Program-made: the position numbers and the translations under genes
Source: SURF-13 sp038924245
GTDB taxonomy: Bacteria > Pseudomonadota > Gammaproteobacteria > SURF-13
Direction of reading: 5' to 3'
Length of the DNA stretch: 31,427 nt
Assembly (NCBI GenBank): GCA_038924245.1
Contig: JBCKVB010000012.1
Span: 1-31,427 of the forward strand
Part shown: one piece after another, positions 12,982 to 22,202 of the stretch
How positions within the stretch are numbered: position 1 is the first letter of the stretch
Layout: each line of letters starts with the position of its first letter
The notes under the pieces: generated by a model
Databases searched by the model: none
Told to the model about the DNA's origin: nothing
Seen by the model: the letters and a program-made list of their open reading frames with translations, nothing else

Positions 12982-14400
12982 TTAAAGCGTCTTCGCCTTC
13001 TCGACCGCTTCGTCTATGGTGCCGACCATGTAGAACGCCTGCTCCGGCAGGTGGTCGTATTCGCCGTTGACGATACCCTTGAAGCCGCGGATGGTTTCCT
13101 TGAGCGATACGTACTTGCCGGGGCTGCCGGTGAATACTTCCGCGACGAAGAACGGCTGCGACAGGAAGCGTTGAATCTTGCGCGCGCGCGACACCGCCAG
13201 CTTGTCTTCCGGCGACAGTTCGTCCATGCCCAGAATCGCGATGATGTCGCGCAATTCCTTGTAGCGTTGCAGCGTGGCCTGCACCGAGCGCGCCACGCTG
13301 TAGTGCTCTTCGCCCACCACCAGCGGATCAAGCTGGCGCGAGGTCGAGTCGAGCGGATCCACCGCCGGGTAAATACCCAGCGAAGCGATGTCGCGCGACA
13401 GCACCACGGTCGAATCCAGGTGCAGGAAGGTGGTCGCCGGGCTGGGGTCGGTCAAGTCGTCGGCCGGCACGTACACGGCCTGGATCGAGGTGATCGAACC
13501 CACCTTGGTGGAGGTGATGCGCTCCTGCAAACGGCCCATTTCTTCCGCCAGCGTCGGCTGGTAGCCCACGGCGGAAGGCATGCGCCCGAGCAGCGCCGAC
13601 ACTTCGGTGCCGGCCAGGGTGTAACGGTAAATGTTATCCACGAAGAACAGGATGTCGCGGCCTTCGTCACGGAAGTATTCGGCCATGGTGAGACCGGTCA
13701 GCGCCACGCGCAGACGGTTGCCCGGCGGCTCGTTCATCTGGCCGAACACCATCGCCACCTTGGATTCGGGCAGGTTGTCCAGGTTGATCACGCCCGCTTC
13801 CGACATTTCGTGGTAGAAGTCGTTACCTTCACGGGTACGCTCACCCACACCGGCGAATACCGATAGACCGGCGTGTTGCTTGGCGATGTTGTTGATGAGT
13901 TCCAGCATGTTCACGGTTTTGCCTACACCCGCGCCGCCGAACAGACCGACCTTGCCGCCCTTGGCGAACGGACAAATCAGGTCAATCACCTTGATGCCGG
14001 TTTCCAGCAGGTCCACCGAGGGCGACAGCTCGTCGAACTTCGGCGCTTTGGCGTGGATGGGACGCCTTTCATCGGACTTGATCGGGCCCCTCTCGTCTAT
14101 CGGGCGTCCGAGCACGTCCATGATGCGCCCCAGCGTGCCGTGGCCGACCGGCACCGAAATCGGCGCGCCGGTGTTGTTCACCTTCATACCGCGCCGCAAA
14201 CCGTCGCTCGAGCCCATCGCAATGGTACGCACCACGCCATCGCCCAGGTGCTGCTGCACCTCGAAGGTGAGCCCCGGCTCGGCGCTGCTGCCCGCCTGCT
14301 CCTCGATCAATAAGGCGTCGTACACCCTGGGCATCGCCTCGCGCGGAAATTGCACATCCACCACCGCGCCGATGCACTGAACTATCGTTCCTGCACTCAT
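12982..14400 (-). CDS. atpD: F1Fo ATP synthase beta subunit
   Basis: The 472-residue catalytic subunit of F1. MSAGTIVQCIGAVVDVQFP is the N-terminal barrel. The P-loop GGAGVGKT lies near residue 150, followed by GVGERTREGNDFY with the catalytic glutamate, MNEPPGNR, and the Walker B segment ILFFVDNIYRYTLAG. The DELSPEDKL segment is the DELSEED-type contact with the gamma/epsilon rotor. Length and frame are normal. The ATG at 14400 follows GAGGA. The spacer to atpG (137 bases) and the spacer to atpC (139 bases) are longer than usual because each holds a repeat element. Confidence 0.99.
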   Translation of the reverse strand: MSAGTIVQCIGAVVDVQFPREAMPRVYDALLIEEQAGSSAEPGLTFEVQQHLGDGVVRTIAMGSSDGLRRGMKVNNTGAPISVPVGHGTLGRIMDVLGRPIDERGPIKSDERRPIHAKAPKFDELSPSVDLLETGIKVIDLICPFAKGGKVGLFGGAGVGKTVNMLELINNIAKQHAGLSVFAGVGERTREGNDFYHEMSEAGVINLDNLPESKVAMVFGQMNEPPGNRLRVALTGLTMAEYFRDEGRDILFFVDNIYRYTLAGTEVSALLGRMPSAVGYQPTLAEEMGRLQERITSTKVGSITSIQAVYVPADDLTDPSPATTFLHLDSTVVLSRDIASLGIYPAVDPLDSTSRQLDPLVVGEEHYSVARSVQATLQRYKELRDIIAILGMDELSPEDKLAVSRARKIQRFLSQPFFVAEVFTGSPGKYVSLKETIRGFKGIVNGEYDHLPEQAFYMVGTIDEAVEKAKTL

Positions 14401-14465
14401 GTTATGTTCCTCAAACTAAAATAAAATTCGTTATCTGGCGGCGGGCGGCGAGTAGTTCTAACTGC

Positions 14466-14534
14466 CCCCTCACCCCATCCCTCTCCCAAGGGGAGAGGGG
14501 GTGTTTGTTTCCTTCTCCCTGCGGGAGAGGGGGC
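14466..14534. repeat. tandem GC-rich hairpins in the atpG-atpD spacer
   Basis: Hairpin one: CCCTCTCCC (14479-14487), loop AAG, GGGAGAGGG (14491-14499). Hairpin two: TCTCCC (14514-14519), loop TGC, GGGAGA (14523-14528). The stem is the same as that of the element in the MmeI-like gene at 7742-7765. The hairpins lie just after the atpG stop and could moderate readthrough or protect mRNA ends inside the operon. Confidence 0.7.
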
Positions 14535-14537
14535 ACT

Positions 14538-15404
14538 TTACACTGCCGCCGCGCCGCCCACGATCTCCGACAGCTCCTTGGTAATCGCGGCCTGACGGGT
14601 CTTGTTGTAAACCAGCTTCAGTTCATCAATCACGTCGCCGGCGTTGTCCGACGCGGACTTCATCGCCACCATGCGCGCGCTCTGCTCGGACGCTATGTTT
14701 TCCGCCACCGCCTGGTACACCAGCGCCTCGATATAGCGCACCATGATCGCGTCTATCGCGGTTTTCGCGTCCGGCTCGTACAAATAATCCCAGCGGCCTC
14801 CGGAACCGCCGCCCAGCTTCTCGCCGGACAGCGGCAGCAACTGTTCCATCACCGGCTCCTGCTTCATGGTGTTGATGAAGCGGGTGTAAAAAATAGTCAG
14901 CGCGTCAATTTTGCCGCTGGAATAATTATCCAGCATCACCTTCACCGCGCCGATCAGCTTATCCAGGTGCGGCGTGTCGCCGAGGCCGGTGACCTGCGAG
15001 GCGACGCCCGCGCCCAGGCGGTTCATGAAGCCGAGGCCCTTGTTGCCGATGCAGCACACCTGGACGCCGGTCTTGGCGCTGTCCCATTCCTTCAACTTGC
15101 CGAGCGCCAGGCGCAGCACATTGGTGTTGAGGCCGCCGCACAGGCCCTTGTCGGAAGTCACCACGATGATGCCCACGTTCTTGACCTGGGGGCGCTTTAT
15201 CAGGAACGGATGCCGGTACTCGACGCTGGCGCCGCTCATGTGCGCCGCGACGTTGCGTATCTTTTCGCCATACGGGCGCGAGGCGCGCATGCGCTCTTGC
15301 GCCTTGCGCATCTTCGACGCCGCCACCATTTCCATGGCCTTGGTGATCTTGCGCGTGTTTTGCACGCTCTTGATCTTGGTGCGTATCTCTTTGCCGCTGG
15401 CCAT
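14538..15404 (-). CDS. atpG: F1Fo ATP synthase gamma subunit
   Basis: The 288-residue rotor shaft of F1. The N-terminal coiled-coil helix (EIRTKIKSVQNTRKITKAME, MVAASKM) and the C-terminal helix (NAGDVIDELKLVYNKTRQAAITKELSEIVGGAAA) are both present, and the middle has the conserved VTSDKGLCGGLN. The start at 15404 lies two bases after the atpA stop, so the two genes are translationally coupled. Frame and length are normal. Its stop is followed immediately by the tandem hairpins at 14466-14534. Confidence 0.98.
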   Translation of the reverse strand: MASGKEIRTKIKSVQNTRKITKAMEMVAASKMRKAQERMRASRPYGEKIRNVAAHMSGASVEYRHPFLIKRPQVKNVGIIVVTSDKGLCGGLNTNVLRLALGKLKEWDSAKTGVQVCCIGNKGLGFMNRLGAGVASQVTGLGDTPHLDKLIGAVKVMLDNYSSGKIDALTIFYTRFINTMKQEPVMEQLLPLSGEKLGGGSGGRWDYLYEPDAKTAIDAIMVRYIEALVYQAVAENIASEQSARMVAMKSASDNAGDVIDELKLVYNKTRQAAITKELSEIVGGAAAV

Positions 15405-15406
15405 GT

Positions 15407-16948
<1,542 letters not shown>

Positions 16949-16978
16949 GTGTGTTTCCTCAAAATTTGCTGAAAATGT

Positions 16979-17515
16979 TTATTGGCCCAGGGATTGCGCC
17001 AGGCGTTGCAGCTTGCCGCGCGCCGAGCCGTCTATCACCCGGTCGCCGGCGCGGATGATCGCGCCGCCGAGCAGGGATTTGTCTATTTCGCAGTGCAGCA
17101 CCACTTCACGCTGAAAGCGCTTCTTGAGCACCGCGGCCAGCGTGCGCTGCTGTTCATCGCTAAGCGCCTGCGCGGACATCACGCGCACGCTCAGCGTGCC
17201 TTCGGCCTCGGCGCGGCTCGCCTCGAACAGCGCGGCGATTTCCGGCAACAGCATCAGTCTGTTGTTTTCCATCAGCACCCGGACGAAATTTTTGCCGTGC
17301 TGATCCAGCGCGCCGCCCAGCGCATCAAGCATGAGGCCCTGTAGTTGCGCCTTGACCACGCGCGGATTGCCGATCAGCGCCCGCACCCTGGCGTCGCCGA
17401 CCAGCGCGGCGGCCGTGGTGAGCCACTCCGACCAGTTCTTCAGCTTGCCTTCCGCGCGCGCGACCTCAAACGCGGCTTGCGCGTAGGGGCGGGCGGCGGT
17501 AACGGTGTCGGCCAT
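16979..17515 (-). CDS. atpH: F1Fo ATP synthase delta subunit
   Basis: A 178-residue OSCP-type peripheral-stalk subunit linking F1 alpha to the b-dimer. The N-terminal helical bundle begins TVTAARPYAQAAFEVA, and the C-terminal part carries KKRFQREVVLHCEIDKSLLGGAIIRAGDRVIDGSARGKLQRL, the most conserved stretch of the family. The gene starts 11 bases after atpF and ends 30 bases before atpA. Frame and length are normal. Confidence 0.97.
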   Translation of the reverse strand: MADTVTAARPYAQAAFEVARAEGKLKNWSEWLTTAAALVGDARVRALIGNPRVVKAQLQGLMLDALGGALDQHGKNFVRVLMENNRLMLLPEIAALFEASRAEAEGTLSVRVMSAQALSDEQQRTLAAVLKKRFQREVVLHCEIDKSLLGGAIIRAGDRVIDGSARGKLQRLAQSLGQ

Positions 17516-17526
17516 GACGTGTGAAG

Positions 17527-17997
17527 TTAGACCTGCTTGGCCAGTTGATCAAGCAGGTCGCCGTGCGCCTTGGCGTCTATCTCGCGCCCCAGCACCTTTT
17601 CCGCGCCGGCCACGGCGAGGGCGATCACCTCGGCGCGCAATTTCTCGCGCGTGCGATTCGCCTCCTGCTCGATCTCGGCCTTGGCCCCGGTGATGAGACG
17701 CGCGCCCTCGGCGCGCGCCGCGCCCTTGGCCTCCTCGACGATCTCCACCGCGCGCCGCTCGGCCTGCGCCAGCACCTCGGCGCTGTCGTTCTTCGCCTTA
17801 TGCAGCACTTCCCTAGCGCGCTTTTCAGCCAGCTCCATATCGTGTCTGCCCTTGTCCGCCGCGGCGAGGCCATCGGCGATGCGCTTCTGGCGCTCGGCCA
17901 TCATCGCGGTGAGCGGCCCCCACAGGAATTTATTGACGAACCAGATGAGCAGGACAAACGCGATGATCTGTCCCAGCAGGGTAGCGGTGATATTCAT
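17527..17997 (-). CDS. atpF: F1Fo ATP synthase b subunit
   Basis: A 156-residue peripheral-stalk subunit. One N-terminal membrane helix (LLGQIIAFVLLIWFVNKFLW) is followed by a long charged, alanine-rich coiled coil (about residues 30-150) with few helix breakers. The WGPLTAMMAERQKRIADGL transition is typical of proteobacterial b. It forms a homodimer and binds the delta subunit at its C-terminus. The operon has a single b gene, so no b' heterodimer is expected. It is spaced 38 bases from atpE and 11 from atpH. Confidence 0.97.
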   Translation of the reverse strand: MNITATLLGQIIAFVLLIWFVNKFLWGPLTAMMAERQKRIADGLAAADKGRHDMELAEKRAREVLHKAKNDSAEVLAQAERRAVEIVEEAKGAARAEGARLITGAKAEIEQEANRTREKLRAEVIALAVAGAEKVLGREIDAKAHGDLLDQLAKQV

Positions 17998-18035
17998 GAC
18001 TTAAAAAACCTCGTGAATGGACGAGTGCGGCCTGA

Positions 18036-18329
18036 CTAGCCGCCGATGGCCTTGACCGCCGCCTCCAGCGCGCCGACGAAGGGGTTGGCGAACAGGAACC
18101 ACATGGCGAACGCGAGAATGATGAACGGGAAGGACTCCATCAAGCCGGCGAAGATGAACATATTGACCATCAATTGCGGACGCATCTCCGGCTGGCGCGC
18201 GATGCCTTCCAGCGCCTTGGCGCAGATCAGGCCCCAGCCGATGGCCGAACCCAAACCGGCGGCGGCGAGAATCACGCCCACGCCCACCGCGGTGTAGGCA
18301 TAAATCATGGCGATCATATCAGGTGTCAT
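18036..18329 (-). CDS. atpE: F1Fo ATP synthase c subunit (rotor ring)
   Basis: A 97-residue hairpin of two membrane helices. Helix one carries the glycine-rich LGSAIGWG stretch, the polar loop is ARQPEM (R45-Q46-P47), and helix two contains the ion-carrying carboxylate E65 in GLMESFPF, where E. coli has an aspartate. Aligned by eye with the sodium-type Ilyobacter c subunit, E65-S66 are shared but its Gln32 is replaced by W32, so proton use is the better inference. A 40-base gap separates it from atpB and its ribosome site is GGAG upstream of the ATG at 18329. Confidence 0.97.
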   Translation of the reverse strand: MTPDMIAMIYAYTAVGVGVILAAAGLGSAIGWGLICAKALEGIARQPEMRPQLMVNMFIFAGLMESFPFIILAFAMWFLFANPFVGALEAAVKAIGG

Positions 18330-18369
18330 GGTGTGCTCTCCTTAAGAAAATTCAAATTGATAAAATGTT

Positions 18370-19218
18370 TTAGTGTTCCTGGTGCGCCATGCCTAAATAG
18401 ACGATGCTCAGCACCATAAAAATAAACGCCTGCAGGGTAATGATCAGCAGGTGAAAGATGAGCCAGCCCAGGCCCAGTGTGATTTGCAGCGGAAACCAGA
18501 ACAGCCAGCCTACCATACCCACCGCCAGCGTGCCGCCGATGAGGGCGATCAATAAAAACACCAGCTCGCCTGCGAACAGGTTGCCGAACAGTCGCAGCCC
18601 CAGGCTCAAGGGCTTGGCGACCTCTTCAATCGCGGTCATCACGATGTTCACCGGGATGAAAAACTTGCCGAACGGATGGAACAGAAACATCTTGAGATAG
18701 CCCACCGGGCCCTTGACCTTGATGCTGTAAAAGACGATGAGCGCGAACACGGTCAGCGACAGCGCGAAGGTGGTGCTGAGATCGGTGGTGGGCACGATTC
18801 TGAAATACTGCACGCCGAACAGGCCCAGGATAACGCTGGGTAGGTCCACCGGGATCAGGTCCATGGCGTTCATCAGGAACACCCACAGGAAAATCGTGAG
18901 CGCGAGCGGGGCGATGAGCGGGTTGTGGCCGGGGAAGCTGTCGCGCACCTGATTGCCGACGAACTCGAGAATCGCCTCCACGACGTTCTGAAAGCCGCTG
19001 GGCGCATCCCTGTTGAGCCTTCTGCCCAGGCGCCAACTCACAATGACGATGAGCGCGCCGATCAGGAAGCTCATGATGAGCGTATCGAGATGCAACGCCC
19101 AGAAGCCGGTCGCCTTGTGCGTGACCGGATCGCACTGCCCGACGCAAAGATTGGTCAGGTGATGCTGGATGTATTCAACTGTCCCCCCTCCGCCGGAGGA
19201 TTCAGGCGCGGCGCTCAA
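18370..19218 (-). CDS. atpB: F1Fo ATP synthase a subunit
   Basis: A 282-residue polytopic subunit that forms the proton half-channels against the c ring. VEYIQHHLTNL begins the conserved part, DLIPVDLPS and FYSIKVKGP follow, and the essential arginine lies in KPLSLGLRLFGNLFAGE. LGLGWLIFHLLIITLQAFIFMVLSIVYL is the last hairpin. The start is a TTG at 19218; the only Shine-Dalgarno-like sequence, AAGGGG, overlaps the atpI stop about ten bases upstream, and no ATG precedes the conserved region. The unusual start may set a low translation rate, but the exact start is inferred. Confidence 0.96.
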   Translation of the reverse strand: MSAAPESSGGGGTVEYIQHHLTNLCVGQCDPVTHKATGFWALHLDTLIMSFLIGALIVIVSWRLGRRLNRDAPSGFQNVVEAILEFVGNQVRDSFPGHNPLIAPLALTIFLWVFLMNAMDLIPVDLPSVILGLFGVQYFRIVPTTDLSTTFALSLTVFALIVFYSIKVKGPVGYLKMFLFHPFGKFFIPVNIVMTAIEEVAKPLSLGLRLFGNLFAGELVFLLIALIGGTLAVGMVGWLFWFPLQITLGLGWLIFHLLIITLQAFIFMVLSIVYLGMAHQEH

Positions 19219-19225
19219 CTTAATA

Positions 19226-19618
19226 TTACCCCTTTTGCGACACTCTGCTTATCACGTAGCCTAATTGGCCCAAACCAAACCCCACGATGCTGGCCAGCGG
19301 GTCGAGCTTCAACACCCCCAGCGCCAAGGCGAACAACGCCAGCACCAATAAAAATCTCTGCACCACGCCCAAGTACAGCAGCAACATGCCCTTGGTGGGG
19401 CTGGCCTGCGCCACGTTGCTGAGGCGGCGCTTGAGCAGCCAGGTCAGAGTCATGGCGACCAGTCCGCCGTAAAATGCGGCGATTCCCGGCCGCGTCCCGC
19501 CCATGAGCGTAAAGGCCGCCGCCGCCAGCACGGTAATCACGGCTTGATGAATCAAAACCGTGCGCGCGGCGGCACCCAGCCCGGTCACGCCGGACGCATC
19601 CTTGTCTGCCGGAATCAC
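19226..19618 (-). CDS. atpI: ATP synthase subunit I (assembly/accessory membrane protein)
   Basis: A 130-residue membrane protein with four hydrophobic segments: VLIHQAVITVLAAAAFTLMG, IAAFYGGLVAMTLTWLL, GMLLLYLGVVQRFLLVLALFALAL and DPLASIVGFGLGQLGYVI. GxxAAFYGGLVA and the C-terminal GFGLGQ segment are family signatures. AtpI aids c-ring assembly or Mg2+ supply in other bacteria and is not essential. It starts with GTG at 19618, which overlaps the atpZ stop (GTGA), so the two accessory genes are coupled. Seven bases separate it from the atpB TTG. Confidence 0.9.
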   Translation of the reverse strand: MIPADKDASGVTGLGAAARTVLIHQAVITVLAAAAFTLMGGTRPGIAAFYGGLVAMTLTWLLKRRLSNVAQASPTKGMLLLYLGVVQRFLLVLALFALALGVLKLDPLASIVGFGLGQLGYVISRVSQKG

Positions 19619-19818
19619 TTCGGCGGTACGCTCAGCAGCTTGTAAACCTTAAGAAGGCCGCCCACAAACCCTAGGCAGCCCAGACTGAACATGAAAAGGG
19701 GGAGAGTATTCAACCACTTATCGAGGCCATAGCCCAGCAACAAACCGGCCAGCATCATCGAGGTCAGTATCGTACCGACGCCGACAAGCGCTAAACCGGT
19801 TCCCTTGGCCTTGTTCAC
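19615..19818 (-). CDS. AtpZ-like F1Fo accessory membrane protein
   Basis: A short membrane protein of 67 residues if the GTG at 19818 is the start. Two hydrophobic segments (GLALVGVGTILTSMMLAGLLLGYGLDKWL and LPLFMFSLGCLGFVGGLLKVYKLL) match the AtpZ family, which often precedes or replaces atpI. A longer reading to 19935 exists, but its first 39 residues are arginine-rich, non-conserved and lie across the operon promoter. That promoter predicts transcription to start only a few bases before the GTG, so translation would be nearly leaderless. Its stop overlaps atpI. Confidence 0.75.
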   Translation of the reverse strand: MNKAKGTGLALVGVGTILTSMMLAGLLLGYGLDKWLNTLPLFMFSLGCLGFVGGLLKVYKLLSVPPK

Positions 19819-19827
19819 GGCGCGCGC

Positions 19828-19857
19828 ATTATAAAGGTTTGGCCTGCGTCGCGTCAA
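19828..19857 (-). promoter_or_regulatory. sigma70 promoter of the atp-glm operon
   Basis: On the minus strand TTGACG (19857-19852), an 18-base spacer and a perfect TATAAT (19833-19828) form a strong promoter. Transcription should begin near 19820-19822, one to four bases before the GTG at 19818. It is the only good promoter that I found upstream of the atp genes. Confidence 0.8.
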
Positions 19858-20054
19858 TGCTATTGGCGGCCGGTAATGAACCGACCCTCTGGAATACTTG
19901 ATGAAATGGCGCCGGTCAGTGACTACAGTGAGCATGTCCCATGCACCGTGGTTATGATAAAGGGCGGCGATTTACGTTATGCTGACTGAACAACAGGTCA
20001 CTATCAGACTCCAAAACATTGCAGTACCATCCCGGCACACGGCTGGAGGCACTC

Positions 20055-20621
20055 ATGACGCGCACATTCTGGATTGCAATTTTCGCCGCCATTGCGTTGA
20101 TGGTTTCAAACATCGTGGCGGCGGCGGAGAGTGACAAGAATACTTATGATAAAAACACCACGCTCAAGGAAGCCGAGGCGTTTTTCGGCGAGAGCACGGC
20201 GGGGCTCGCCAAGGTGATCGAAAAGGCGTTCAACGAGCAAGGACGCCCGAACGGCTACATCAAGGGTGAAGAAGTGAGCGGCGCGCTGGTGGTGGGACTG
20301 CGTTACGGCAGCGGAACGATCTCGCTGAAAAACGGCGGCACACGCAAGGTGCACTGGACCGGGCCGTCCATCGGCTTCGATGCCGGCGCCAACGCCTCCA
20401 AGGTGTTTGTGCTGGTCTACCACCTGCCCGCCGCGAGCGCCATCTACCAGCGCTTCCCGGCGGTGGAAGGCAGCTTCTATTACGTCGCGGGCGCGGGCAT
20501 CAACTACCAGAAGAAGAGGAAGATCGTACTCGCCCCGATCCGCCTCGGCGTGGGCCTGCGCGGCGGCGTGAACATCGGCTACTTAAGCTACTCGCGCGAG
20601 AAGACCTGGATGCCGTTTTAG
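20055..20621 (+). CDS. DUF1134 / EipA-like exported protein
   Basis: A 188-residue protein with a classical signal peptide (MTRTFWIAIFAAIALMVSNIVAAA, cleavage likely after AAA at about residue 24). The mature part contains FGESTAGLAKVIEKAF, GRPNGYIKGEEVSGALVVGLRYGSGTI and a glycine-rich C-terminal half ending LRGGVNIGYLSYSREKTWMPF, which I recognise as DUF1134. The family includes EipA, an envelope-integrity factor of Brucella and Caulobacter; the molecular role is not known. The start at 20055 follows GGAGG by five bases and is the one that yields the signal peptide. The gene is divergent from the atp operon and convergent with mtnC. Confidence 0.8.
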   Translation: MTRTFWIAIFAAIALMVSNIVAAAESDKNTYDKNTTLKEAEAFFGESTAGLAKVIEKAFNEQGRPNGYIKGEEVSGALVVGLRYGSGTISLKNGGTRKVHWTGPSIGFDAGANASKVFVLVYHLPAASAIYQRFPAVEGSFYYVAGAGINYQKKRKIVLAPIRLGVGLRGGVNIGYLSYSREKTWMPF

Positions 20622-20635
20622 TGTCTGCGCCGGCC

Positions 20636-21310
20636 TTAAAAAGTGATGGCATCAAAACTCCGGGCTTTCAAGTGCCCGGTGGCGGCCGTCTCGCCGCCTG
20701 CTCTTAACAGCCACGCGGTGCGCATACCCGCCTCATGCGCCGCGTCCAGTTCCTCTTTAATATCCGAGAGAAACAGAATGTCACTTGGCGCAAGGCCGAT
20801 GCTCTGTGCGATTTTGTGGTAAGAGCTCGCTTCTTTCTTGGCGCCCACCGTGGTATCGAAATAGCCTGAAAACAGCGGCGTGAGGTCGCCGTACCCGGTG
20901 TGCGCGAACAGCAGTTTCTGCGCCTGCACCGAGCCGGAGGAAAACACGTATAGCCTTATCCCCCGCGCGTGCCATTGCTTGAGATTGCGCACCGCGTCTT
21001 CGTAGACATGGCCTTTGAAATCGCCCTGCCTGTAGCCTTGTTCCCAGATCATGCCTTGCAGCGCCTTCAGTGGCGTGACTTTTTTGTCCTCGTCTATCCA
21101 CTGAATCAGTTGGACAATGACTTCCTCATCATCGGCGCGCCCGCCTATCAATTGTCGTGCATCGTCCAGCAGCCCGCGCACCGCGGGGTCGTTCGCATGC
21201 GCGCGCACGAACCGCGCCATGCGCTCGCGCGCATAGGGAAACAACACGTCTTTCACGAAAGACAGCGAGGACGTGGTGCCCTCGATGTCGGTCACGATGG
21301 CCTTGATCAC
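20636..21310 (-). CDS. mtnC: 2,3-diketo-5-methylthio-1-phosphopentane enolase-phosphatase
   Basis: A 224-residue HAD-family bifunctional enzyme of the methionine salvage pathway. The nucleophile motif is DIEGTT (D8, E10), followed by FVKDVLFPYAR, the YVFSSGSVQAQKLLF motif II, and FDTTVGAKKEASSY leading to motif III with LFLSDIKEELDAA. It starts with GTG at 21310. None of the other mtn genes is in the window, so the substrate must be made by genes elsewhere. It sits 21 bases after parB in the same direction, an unusual insertion between parB and the atp operon. Confidence 0.93.
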   Translation of the reverse strand: MIKAIVTDIEGTTSSLSFVKDVLFPYARERMARFVRAHANDPAVRGLLDDARQLIGGRADDEEVIVQLIQWIDEDKKVTPLKALQGMIWEQGYRQGDFKGHVYEDAVRNLKQWHARGIRLYVFSSGSVQAQKLLFAHTGYGDLTPLFSGYFDTTVGAKKEASSYHKIAQSIGLAPSDILFLSDIKEELDAAHEAGMRTAWLLRAGGETAATGHLKARSFDAITF

Positions 21311-21331
21311 GCAGGGTTGGATTTCACTGCT

Positions 21332-22196
21332 TTATTTGATGTGCTTCAGTATGCCTTCCAGCTCATCCAGGCTGTTGTAACTGATGATGAGCCTGCCTTT
21401 GCCTTTCGCGCCGTGCTGGAAACGCACACTGGTGGCTAATTTTTCCGACAGATCTTTCTCCAGCTTACGGATATCCGGGTCGGCGCGGCGTTTTTCCGCG
21501 CTCTTGCGGCGCGGCGCGGCCTGCAAGCGCTGCACCAGGCGCTCGGTCTCGCGCACCGAGAGGGCCTTTTTTGGCCACGTCGTGCGCCGCCGCGCTCTGC
21601 GGCTTGCCGCTCAAGGCAAGCAGCGCGCGCGCGTGCCCCATCTCCAGCGTGCCTTGCTCCAACAATTGCTTCACGTCGTCATTGAGATCCAGCAGGCGCA
21701 GCAGGTTGCTCACCGCGGCGCGCGAACGGCCCACCGCCTGCGCCACCGCCTCGTGCGTCATGCCGAATTCGTCAATCAGGCGTTTGAATGCGCCGGCTTC
21801 TTCGATGGCGTTAAGATCGGCGCGCTGGATGTTTTCAATCAGGGCGATGGCGAGCGCATCGCTGTCGGACACGTTGCGCACGATGGCGGGAATCTCCTGC
21901 AAGCCCGCGAGCTGCGCGGCGCGCCAGCGCCGTTCGCCCGCGATGATCTCGTAGCGCCCGGCCTGACCAAGCTGGCGCACCACGATGGGCTGCACCACGC
22001 CCTGCGCGCGGATGGAATCGGCGAGGTCTTGCAGGCTTTCCGCGTGCATGTTTTTGCGTGGCTGATATTTGCCGCGCTGGATGAGATCAACCGGCAGGTT
22101 GCGCAGCGACCCTTGCGGCAAGCCCGCGCTGTCGGGCCGCACGCTGCTGAGCAGCGCATCCAGACCCCGTCCCAGTGCGCGTTTTTTCTGCATCAT
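21332..22196 (-). pseudogene. parB: parB chromosome-partitioning protein, one-base frameshift in an A6 run
   Basis: Two overlapping frames together encode a normal-length ParB of about 288 residues. The first (from ATG 22196, GGGGGA ribosome site) has GRGLDALLSS, the CTP-binding GERRWRA and ENIQRADLN motifs, and the helix-turn-helix (MTHEAVAQAVGRSRAAVSNLLRLL). It leaves frame after AHDVAKK. The second (to 21332) resumes ALSVRETERLVQRL and has the C-terminal dimerisation domain ending SLDELEGILKHIK. The switch point is a run of six A on the coding strand (about 21567-21572); five would keep the frame, giving AKKALSVRE. ParB-CTP loads at parS and spreads as a clamp. It is either a true mutant, an indel error in the assembly, or a site of slippage. 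Confidence 0.85.
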
Positions 22197-22202
22197 TCCC
22201 CC

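Noticed and set aside
12922..13866. Long open frames antisense to atpD, and similar ones opposite glmU, atpA, mnmG and htpG
   Set aside because: They have arginine/histidine-rich, low-quality composition and lie wholly opposite strongly conserved genes. High GC content explains the lack of stops.
21567..21573. Programmed -1 frameshifting in parB at the A6-G run
   Set aside because: A -1 shift leads to the wrong frame. Only +1 shifting or removal of one base restores ParB.
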